NCBI GenBank assembly: GCA_036785705.1
Contig: JAWUZG010000138.1
Span: 62,001-126,000, forward strand
Direction of reading: 5' to 3'
Length of the DNA stretch: 64,000 nt
Origin: Acanthornis magna
Taxonomy: Eukaryota > Chordata > Aves > Passeriformes > Acanthizidae
The notes under the pieces were generated by a model, which was not told the origin of the DNA, made no database searches, and was given only the letters and a program-made list of their open reading frames with translations. Both the position numbers and the translations under genes were made by a program. Shown one piece after another: positions 1 through 8,890 of this stretch (positions within the stretch are counted from its first letter, which is position 1; every line of letters begins with the position of its first letter).

Positions 1-1
1 C

Positions 2-3000
2 TCACCGGCAGCAGCAGCACAGCATTTGTAGGATGGCCCACGATTTTCTCCGCGTCCTGTGCGATCGCAGGATCAAGCCAGTGCGAGCTGCCATGGAACT
101 GACAGAGATATCCCTGTCTGTCTCCAAGGGCTGAAGGGCTGTGACCGAAAGAAACAGCCAAGATGAAGCTGCATGTCTGCAGAGCCCCTCCGGATCCCAC
201 GCAGACCACTCACCACTGAGGATATGGGCCTGAGTCTCCACATTGTGCTCCGTCATGTGCTTGGTGGCGCTCCCTGGGCACAGAGCTCAGTCATTCCCTG
301 CTCCCAGTGTGGTCCCAGCAGTGTGACCCCAGCCCTGCCCCCTCCCTCTCCCAAGGGCTGCCCCAGGGGCCACCAGCAGCCAAAGGGAGTGGCACTGAGC
401 AAGGCGGCCATCAAGCCCACCTTGTGGCAGGGGGCAGAGGGAGGCTGAGGCTCTGCTCAGGGTGCTTGGGGTGGCCACAGGGTTGCCCCTTGCTGCCATG
501 TGGCAGCCATGTGGCCAGGCTGGCCCAAAAGGGGCCGGGGCTGGGGCTCACCGATGAACCTGATGGCTGCCAGGCGCACGGGGGACTGAGGGTCGCTCAG
601 GTAGGGCAGGCTCTGCTGCAAGTACTCCTCAGCCGTGCTGCTCCTCCTCCTCAGCTGCAGAGAGCACCAGGGATGTCCCCAAGCTTGGCACAGAGCCCCC
701 AGCTGGCTGGAGCAGTCCCTCCTGCCAGCACCCCCCATTGGTGAGCCCTCCCTCCTGCTGGGTACAGGGAGGGCAGAGGGGCCTGGAGAGGAGCCCCTGG
801 GGCTCTGTTCTCCAGGACAGGAACAAGGTCCTTCAGGTCCTGCCCAGCCCTGCGAGCAGCACGCGGAACAGGCTCCGCTCCCCTGCGCTCTCGTGGCGAC
901 AGACAGAGGGCAGGGACAGCCCTCACCCAGCCTCGGCCCTGTGCCTTGTCCTTACCAAGCATTCTCCAAGCTCCCACATCCGCTCTCTCTGCAGCAGGTG
1001 CCTGAGCGTCTGCCAGTTGAGAAGGTCGGCAACAGCAAAAAGGGCTTCCCTGGAAGCCTGCAGAACAGCATTAGCTCAGAGGTGGCACCAATGCCTGGGG
1101 AAAGGGACCTCTTGGCTTTATTCCTGCAGTGATCCTGCCCTTAGGAAGCTCAGACTTGTCCTGTCCCGAGTGTCTTGGAGTCTCTTGGGGACAGCCCTGG
1201 CCAACTGACTGAGGCTTGAAGCCCTGGCCTCTGACACTTGTGGGGAAGCTGAGAAGCCTCTGGGCTTCTGGGAGCACACATGTGGAGGCCTCTGGTGCTG
1301 CCTCAGTGGCCACAGGATGCTGCTGAACCCTGCTGGAGCCGGCAGGGCAGGTGTTGAAAATGGCCATGCCACCTTGTCCAGCCCTGCTTGCGCTGTTTCT
1401 GCAGGGACCCTTCCCAGGGGCTGCGCAGGAGGAGCCCTGCCCTCTGCCAGCAGCCCTTGCCCCAGTGCCTGGGGTCCCTTGGAGGTGTCAGTCTCCCCTC
1501 ATATCAGTGCTCAGCCTTGAAATCCATACCTTGGCCACGCCAGGATCCTGGTCGCTCACACGGAAGAGGAGCGGGACCAGCGCACTCTGGATCTGCCTCC
1601 TCATCTTCTTCTCATCCCTACTGGCCACGGACCTCAGCAGGTCTCTGAGGAGCCAGAGGGAGAGCTCTCGCAGCTGGCTGCACTCCTGGTAGGGAGGAGG
1701 AAAGGTGAGCTTTGGACACAGTGGCTCCCTGCCCATGGCTGTGGGGAGGGCAGCGCTCCAGGGTCAGATTCCAGAGTGGGCAGAATCAGCGTTGGGCTGC
1801 AAAGCCCAGAATCCACTCCAGGAGAGCTGAGCCTTCTCTGAGCGCTGCTTCCAGGGCAGGGCTGCAGGGCAGCGCCCATCTGTGGGGCTCGGGGTCCCAC
1901 ATCAGCCTCACCGAGTCAAAGAGGGGCAGGATATTCCCCACCAGTCGCACAGCGATGGAGCTGGCCTTAGCCTTTTCCAGCTGGCCCAGGACATTTTGAC
2001 AGACCATAACAATCTTCAGCTTTTCGTCTTCATTGCCACCTTCCAGTATCTTCATCATGCTTGGCAGGAAGACGTCAATTTTTTCTGCCTGTATGAAGAA
2101 GAGAATTTCCATTTTCTGAAAAGGCTGTGTCTGGACACCTCCCAGGGCAGCCACTCCAGGCCCCACCATGGCAAGGAGGGTGTTTGGAGCAGTCGCCCCA
2201 CATCCTGACCCCCAGCCCAGGCCAAGCACCTGCCTTGCACTCAGCCCCAGGCCCTCAATGTGGCTGCCCCAATACCACCCTGCTCACCATCTCAGCTCTC
2301 TCTGACAGCCCAACAAGGACTTGCAGCAGCAGGGAGCCCATCACCACGACAGAATAGCCTCGATCACTCCAGGTTTTGGTTTCGTCCCCCAGCTCCTCCG
2401 AGTCAGTCTGCCCCAAGGACGGCTGCAGGAACAAACATAGCCATGAGGTGATGGCAGAGGGCTCACGGAAGGGGACCGAGGCCTTTTCTGGTAACTCACA
2501 GCTCTGTGAGAGGGGTGGGTGCCTTCTCTGCGAGGGTTGCACCACTGCTTGCGGAGCAAGGTAGCAAACTCATTTAGGACCTTGTCCAAAATCTCAGGCA
2601 CGGAGGACAGAATATCCCACAGTTCCTGTGCAGAGCTGGAAGCCAGGGGGCTGCCTCAGCCACAGTGCCGTGGCCAGGAGCAGCCCCACAGAACAGAGCC
2701 GTGCTGGGGGTCCCCAGGGGCCCTGCCCAGGAGGAAGGACAGGGCTGAGGGGGAGTTCTCTGCAGGGCTGGGAGCACTGAGCTGGCTTTGGCTGCTGTGG
2801 GCCTGGCCAACGTGCCAGAGAGCTGCAAAGCTTGGTGGGATGGAGAGCCTGGCTCCATGGCATGTTCTGCAGCATTCCTTGGATCTGGCAGCCACAGAGT
2901 CTCGGGGTCCCTCTCCCCACATGGAGCAAGCCCTTCAGATTGTCAGGGCCCGTACCTGTCTCTTTGAAGAGCCATCTCACACAGGCTGATGACCACTGCC

Positions 3001-6000
3001 GAGCGGTACTCATTGGTCATCAGGAGAAACAGCGACCTCACTTTCTCACGCTCTGGCTCTGTGTTAATGCCTGGCAGGTTTTCAAGCAAGCAGCTCAATA
3101 TCCTCGGCACCTGGAGAGGATAGAGGTGAGGATGGCACTGCCACTGGAGTGCAGCCGTGTCCTCAGCTGCCCTTCCCATTCCTCTCTGCTGCTTTCCAGT
3201 GGCTTCACATGCCCAAGCCATGTGGGTCTGTGAGGAAGGGATGGAGGGAGGGGCAAGGCCTGACAGGGCTGAAGATCAGAGCAATCCAGCCTCAGGGCAC
3301 TTACATCCCTCAGCCAGGAGTCCGGGTCTTCCATGGCCGCATCCAGCATGCTCCTGGGCACCTCCTTGTCCGGGACGCTGACATCTGTCATCGCCTCGAT
3401 GGCCTCGAGGACGATGTCTGTCATCTCCCTAGGCTGGAGGTATTTTCCAAAGGCCTAGAGAAGGAAGGAAGGCAGACATGTGCCACTGAGCGCTCTGATG
3501 GTGCTGCTTGGCCGGGCAGATGTTCCTTGCAGTGCTGGCAGCAGAGCCCACAGGAAAGCTGGCTGCAGTGCCTGCAGTCTCTGCTTGGGAGAGGGTGAGG
3601 AGACAGGGCCCTCCACACTGGGGAGCAGGGCTCATGGGCATGGGGTGCTGGCCCTACAGAGAACCAGGGGGGTCCAGGAGGGCTGGAGCTCCTGCTGGGG
3701 CTGGAGCTGCTGCTGGGACACAGGAGCACAGCCCGTGTGTTGTCCCTGCTCAGGGATGGCAGGAACTGCTTGTCTGGGCAGTGAGACCCCACCAGCCCCG
3801 CTGATTCTAGGTGCCTTTGCTCACACAAGTGCCCTGCTGATGCAACAGAAAAAAGCCCCAGCAAGGGGGGAGCTCATCACCTGGGTACAGTCCTTGGTGC
3901 TCAGGGAACACATTGAGGAGATGGTCACAGTTTCCAAAATGAGTTGGCTTGACCTGTCCTTTGGCCTTGACTTGCCTGAACAGCAGGGCAAACACAGAAG
4001 AGTCAGTAAGACAAGAGCTGCTTTGCCAGCAAGCTCATCAAACCACCCTGAGATCTGCTTGCAAGGCAGCAGCACAGAATCAGTCAGGAGTTCTGTAGGG
4101 CATCAGGAATAGTTCTTGCTACAGGCAAGAGGGAGCAGCCAGTGTGCTGAATTTGCTCTTCTCTAACGGGGAAGACTTAGGACCTGGCTTTGGGACCTGG
4201 GAGTCAATTGTAGCTTTGGCTGTGGGGGCCACAAGGCAGCAGGGTTCAAGGTCCTGAAAGGAAGGGGAGGAAGGAGAGCAGTAACAAACAGATCCTGGAC
4301 TTGGGGTGAGCACTCAGCTTCTGCAGTATAGTGACAGCTGGGATGCTATGGGAAGCAGCTGGGAGGGGCAAAGGAGGTCAGGAAGCAGATCTTTCAAGAG
4401 AGGTCTGTGTGCACAGGGATAAAGGCCACAGCTACTCTTGTTTTTAACTCACAGATGAATAAGGCAAGGGAAAAAAGAGCATGGAAAGCTGGAGAGCTTG
4501 TTTTGTCCTTGGCATATCGCATGAGAATGAGACGTCCCAGCAGCTTTCCTAAGATCGGCATTGGGATGTCTGCAGGGCAGACAGGCCCAGAACTGTCTCT
4601 TCTGAGGTTGAGAGAAGCCTGGATGAGGGAGGCATGAGAAGAAGGGCTAAGAGAAGGAAGTTGGTGCTGAAGACCTATACCCAAGAGTATGCCCAGGGCT
4701 GGATTCCTGATGAACCTGGGCTTTGCAGGGCTCTCTGGCCCCATCTCTCAAAGCAGCCAGCTGGGCAGCAGCCCTGGCATGGAGAGTGGCAGGAAGGGGG
4801 GATTGCCATGGCTGGAGGGTGCCTGGTCCTTACCTTCAGAGAGCAATAGCTGGGCAGCAAACTGGTCAGGACATCAATCCTCCCTACAGCCCTTTCCCGC
4901 ACAGCTTCTCTCCTAGATCTGGTGAAGTCCAGCAGCAGCTGGGACAAGAGAAGCCACTGGTGAGCCCCAGAGCAGACACCCTCCAGGCTGAGCAACAGCT
5001 CTGGAGCCCTCATTCTGCTTGTGCCAGACCTCCAGCATGTCCTGCAGCTCCTTGCTGACACGGGAGACAGGAAAGCCAAGCACCATTGTCCTCAGCATTG
5101 TGTCCATGGATTTCAGGGTCTGCAAAGAGGACAGACAGCAGTGGCTGTGATTCTGCTGCTCCTTCCCCCACAGCCAGGACACTGATCTGAACTCTCAGTG
5201 CCACAGGAGGACACCTGAACTGCCCAGGAGAGACACAGGGACACACCAACGGCTGGGGACAGAGCAGCCTGTGGCACAGGACACAGCCAGGCCCATGGCA
5301 AGGGGACAGAGCCACACGGGTGGGAAAGCCACACCAAGACCTCACCGTGCCTCAGATCTCTGCTCATGGGGCAGCACAGGGTGAGCAGGGAGCAGCCCAG
5401 AGGGGCTGGAGGCTCCTGGAGCTCATCCAGCACTTACCTTGACGTAGAGGGAAGCCGTCCTGTATGGCATTTGCTTTTCTGGGGGAAGCCAGAAGACACT
5501 TGAGAAACATGCTGACAGGAGGCTTTTGGTTTTGCCCTCCAGCACGTTCTCCACCAAGCTGCAAGCACAGAGGAGGGACAGTTGGACACTGGCGCTGGGA
5601 GCAGCCCCTCAAGGCCTCATGCAGATGGCATTACAGCTCTGGGGCAGGGTGCCCACCTTAATTCTTCAATGGCAAGCATGGCGAGATGCTGGACCCCTAA
5701 GGTCAGACGGTCCCTTGGCTCTTTTTCCAGGATCTCCTGCAGAACACAACCAGAATGGCACCTGGCAGCTGCCAGCACCCAGTGCCTCGAGTCCCTGACC
5801 AACCCAAGCACTACCCACACAGCGTGCCAGTGCCAGGGGTGCTTGGCCCCATTGCCAGAACTCCAGGTGTCCCCTCACCTGGATATTCTCTGCCACTTGG
5901 CATGTTTGGCAGAACAAATCCAGGCCCTGGGTCAAGCCACGTTTCGAGGCGGTTTTGCAGACGATGTAGACGCTCTTCAGAAACGTGGCCTTGTAGGTCT

Positions 6001-6831
6001 CCTGGCAGCCGGGGGACAGAGACACAAACAGGGAGTGTGGGAGGGCAGGCACAGCCAGTGGCACTGGAGCACTGGGGGTGCAGTGCCCTGGGAGAAAGGC
6101 AGCTCTGCCCAGCCAGCACCCCTCCACAGCCCAGCAAAGCCCCTGCCGGCAAACGCCAGCACAGCCACTGTCCAACTGGCCACAGCTACCTTGTTGAGGT
6201 TGGACACAAAGGCCACGATGAAATCCACAGCATCCTCTGTCTCTTCATACACAGGCAACCAGCTGGCATCTAGCAGAGGGGAAGAGTAGGGAGGGCTGCA
6301 GAGGCTCTGGCCACAGGAGAGAGCCAAAGAGACCTACCCTCCACCCAGCCCCGTGCCCGCTCCCCTGGCACAGCCTTTGAGCAGCAGAGGAGCTGCCCTG
6401 CTGGAGCTGGGAAGGCCCCAGTGGCCTGGGCTGAGGAGCATGCTGCCAGATGGGCAGCAAAGGTCCAGAGTCCCACTGCCCCTCACTGCCCATGCCCTGG
6501 AGCCCCTCTGCTCTGCTTTTTCTTGGCACAGGCTGTGCTGGGGCTGGCATCCAGCCCTCAGCTACCCTGCCATTCAGGCAACACCGTGCCTGTCCCCCAG
6601 GACTGCTGTTGTCATCGTGCCAGGAAAATGTGATCCTGGCTTGGTGCAGGGTGTGCTGGTGGGCCCCAGCCCTGCTCAGCCCCACGGGGCCCCCCTCTCA
6701 CCAAGCTGCAGCGGCTGCATCGTGGTCGTGTCATAGACAGAGAACTGCCGGGGATTTAAAGAGCTGCTGTCCTGGGAAGAGCTCTCCTCCTCCCAGGCCT
6801 CCATGGGGGAGGCAGGGGGTCTCTTCTCCAT
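2..6831 (-). CDS. Maestro heat-like repeat (MROH) family protein, 19 coding exons, 775 aa
   Basis: Exons in transcript order: 6831-6702, 6269-6190, 6001-5879, 5736-5657, 5558-5438, 5119-5030, 4938-4834, 4618-4453, 3975-3881, 3454-3305, 3110-2956, 2635-2500, 2422-2288, 2115-1912, 1685-1530, 1057-956, 654-552, 273-214, 138-2. Each has AG and GT splice sites, phases match at every junction, and the sum (2,328 nt) is a multiple of three ending in TGA (4-2). The product is a string of helical HEAT-like repeats with no signal peptide or membrane segment seen. Family-typical stretches include DIVLEAIEAMTD (exon 10), KASSIAVRLVGNILPLFD (exon 14), EYLQQSLPYLSDPQSPVRLA (exon 17) and a cysteine-rich C-terminus. 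MROH proteins have no established biochemical role; a scaffold role is only inferred from HEAT repeats. The ATG lies 1 nt after a strong acceptor (pyrimidine-rich tract to 6833), so a leader exon, or less likely more coding exons, lies upstream. Least certain are the exon 8 and exon 12 acceptors and the exon 12 donor, chosen by phase. Confidence 0.85.
5309..5624 (-). repeat. Source copy of an internal duplication (exon 5 and flanking introns of the MROH gene)
   Basis: This segment matches 7812-7872 plus 8500-8754. By hand alignment, 57 of 61 bases agree in the first part and 251 of 255 in the second, with no gaps apart from the LTR that interrupts the second copy. It lies inside the intact gene, so it is the likely source. 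Homology stops abruptly after the shared CATGCAG at 5618-5624. Confidence 0.9.
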
Positions 6832-7085
6832 GCTGTCGGACAGACAGTATGGGGGATGATGGGGTGGGTGTTGGGGTGGGGTCGTGGGAAGCTTTGGGAA
6901 AACACTGTGGAGAAATAATTCAGCCGCACAGGGCTGCCAGGAATGGTGGGGCAAGACACGAGCTGCGCTCAGGGACTCCTGCTCAGCTCCAGGCTCCTGC
7001 CTGTCACCAGCCACTGTGGGCAGCAAGCAGGCTGGCCACACGTGCTGCACTGCGGTGTCACAAAGGGCCCCACTGTGACACAGCA
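6832..7085 (-). other. Upstream flank and polypyrimidine acceptor of the first MROH coding exon
   Basis: On the minus strand a long pyrimidine-rich run (about 6835-6890) ends in an AG one base before the ATG, a strong splice acceptor. The reading frame stays open upstream to about 7086, but this stretch reads as intron, with proline/histidine-rich translation of the pyrimidine tract. It implies that transcription starts further upstream. Confidence 0.55.
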
Positions 7086-7665
7086 CCTGCCTCTAGCCAT
7101 TGAAGCGGCTCCGCCCCTCATGCTGCCTCCCCTCCCAGGCTGCTCCGGCTCCTCAGAGGGAGCAGCCCTGGGAGGACCCTGGGGGTCTGAGTGCCTGGGA
7201 CCGCCTCTGGGTCTGGGGAAAGGAGTGCCCAGGGCTCAGGATCCGCCCACCTTTCCTCAATCTTCTGGTCCCTTATCTGTATTATTGGTTCTCTTGAATT
7301 GTACCCCTCCCTCTTCTGTTCTTATCGGTGATGTACCCTTATCTCCTCCCTTTGTCTCTCCCCTGACTGGTTAGCCCTGTCCCTGCGGAAGCGGCTGTCA
7401 CAGGGGCAGGCTGGGATTCTTCCCTTCCCTCGGGGGACAGGGTGGAGATTCCTTCGCTCCTGTCCCTGCGGGGGCAGGGAGGGGATTCCTCCTTCCCTGT
7501 CCCTCGTGGGGCGAGGACCTTTGTCCTTCCCTTCTCTCCCTCCCCAACACCTCTAGCCCGGACCTATCATAAACGGGAGCAAGGGGAGGACAACCCCCTC
7601 CTGCGAACCCTTCGTCTCCTCGTCGTCTTCTCTATTTTTATACGATTACAACAAGCGATGGCTCC
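7086..7665. other. GC-rich, CpG-containing block upstream of the MROH gene; promoter or LTR remnant
   Basis: This block differs from its surroundings. It has repeated CCCTGTCCCTGCGG-like and GGGGCAGG motifs, a GC box (7109-7118), an inverted CCAAT motif near 7286, and a plus-strand end made of a CATAAA box (about 7569), a C-rich stretch and a T-rich run ending in TTACAACA (about 7651). The motif order (TATA-like box then terminal ACA) resembles the 3' part of a retroviral LTR on the plus strand, but no target duplication or clear TG start was found. It could equally be the native promoter of the minus-strand MROH gene. Confidence 0.35.
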
Positions 7666-7811
7666 CAGGGCTTGTTGACATGGAACCTGTCCCCAGCAAG
7701 GGGTCCCAGTGACCCAGCGCCCAGGCAGGACTGACACAGGGCTCAGTGCCAGGCACCCAGAGTGCCTCCAGACCCCACTTCTCCCTCAAGTGGGGCACAA
7801 GGTGGGCATGT

Positions 7812-8754
7812 GAGCCACAAGGGTGGGAAAGCCACACCAAGACCTCACCCTGCCTCAGGTCTCTGGTCATGGTGTCACCAAAATTGTGGGAAAAACAAAA
7901 ACCCTCCAACAACATTTTTAATCTTAGAGAGTCAAGGCATTACTTTATTATCTGGCCAGGATGCTGTTCTGGCCAGGCTGTGCCACAGAAATCATCTCAT
8001 CCACACATAGCCTGGGAGTGCAGAGAGAATCATTCCATGATGCACAGTTTTACAGGATTTTCCCCCAAATTTTATACAGTCAAAACCCATAGAGATGCAT
8101 TGTTTCAAAGGTCATTGGTCCAGAGTTGAGCAACCCCCGGTGTTCAGTTTCCCACTGGATGCGAATCCCCCTGGCCTCCAATGTAAATTAGATCTTCATT
8201 TTTCAAATTGCTTATCAGTCCTTTCCCGGCGAGATGTCTTCAGCTCTGTCAGAGGTGCTCTGGGGCGGATGTTTGTAGATGGCCACCGATGTTCTGTTAA
8301 TGTTCCATCGATGGCCTTTATCTGTCTGCGTATCTTTGGGCTACTCCCAGTCTGTAGATATGTTGAGTTCATCCGACCTCACCTGGCAGAACAATGTCCT
8401 GAAAAGAAACTTAAAATTCCTTTTCCCGGGGTAAAGACAAACAAAGTCTTTGACTAAAGTTATACAAAATTTTTAAATTGGTCTATTTTCCAACAAAGGG
8501 GCAGCACAGGGTGAGCAGGGAGCAGCCCAGAGGGGCTGGAGGCTCCTGGAGCTCATCCAGCACTTACCTTGGCGCAGAGGGAAGCCGTCCTGTATGGCAT
8601 TTGCTTTTCTGGGGGAAGCCAGAAGACACTTGAGAAACATGCCGACAGGAGGCTTTTGGTTTTGCCCTCCAGCACGTTCTCCACCAAGCTGCAAGCACAG
8701 AGGAGGGACAGCTGGACACTGGCGCTGGGAGCAGCCCCTCAAGGCCTCATGCAG
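7812..8754 (-). repeat. Second copy of the MROH exon-5 segment, split by an LTR
   Basis: Homologous to 5309-5624. The offset between copies is 2,503 bp left of the LTR and 3,130 bp right of it. The 627-bp difference equals a 623-bp LTR plus a 4-bp target duplication. The left flank has diverged more (4 of 61) than the exon-bearing part (4 of 255). That could reflect gene conversion, selection or chance. Confidence 0.88.
7873..8495 (-). mobile_element. Solo LTR of an endogenous retrovirus, inserted in the duplicated MROH segment
   Basis: The element is 623 bp and starts TGTTGG and ends GTGACA on the minus strand, giving TG...CA termini with short inverted ends. Minus-strand signals are in LTR order: TATAAAA at 8076-8070, then AATAAA at 7949-7944, about 75 bp before the 3' end. 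Flanks are ATGG (7869-7872) and AAGG (8496-8499), an imperfect 4-bp target duplication. The intact paralogous segment at 5364-5372 shows the empty site. A 4-bp duplication is commonest for class I (ERV1-like) elements, so that class is an inference. No internal retroviral genes are present. Its sense strand is the same as that of the MROH gene, whose first coding exon starts about 1.0 kb downstream. Confidence 0.82.
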
Positions 8755-8890
8755 GGGACCCACAAGGGATGGGCAGATCCCCCCCCAGAACACTCGCTAT
8801 CCCCTCACCTTGATTTCCTCTGCCAGACTCTGTGTGTGTGGCAGAATAAATCCAGGCCCTGGGACAAGCCACGATTCCAAGTCGTTCTGG
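8568..8890 (-). pseudogene. Partial MROH pseudogene: copy of exon 5 and decayed exon 3, exon 4 missing
   Basis: 8568-8688 copies exon 5 of the neighbouring gene with both splice sites kept and the frame open. I see three base changes, two altering the last residues of the exon (Tyr to Cys, Val to Ala) and one silent. 8801-8890 is a poorer copy of exon 3, with recognisable RGL-QGLDLFC and a GTGAGG donor. It carries a net 2-bp insertion relative to 5879-6001 that breaks the frame, and its 5' half is unrecognisable. The 80-bp exon 4 and its introns are absent, replaced by about 46 unrelated bases (8755-8800). No other MROH exon was found to the right. It is probably a dead fragment. Exon 5 could still be spliced into a transcript starting upstream, but nothing in the sequence shows that. 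Confidence 0.8.

Noticed and set aside
4453..4569. Shorter version of MROH exon 8 using the CTGCAG acceptor
   Set aside because: It would put the exon out of phase with the preceding exon. The upstream CATCCAG acceptor (exon 4618-4453) restores the phase and has a better pyrimidine tract.
5113..5433. Long minus-strand frame between MROH exons 5 and 6
   Set aside because: It is intron read-through. The flanking exons join in phase without it and its translation has no MROH similarity.
7086..7665. CRISPR-like or other ordered repeat array
   Set aside because: The recurring GC-rich motifs are irregular in length and spacing, and the window is clearly a vertebrate genome.
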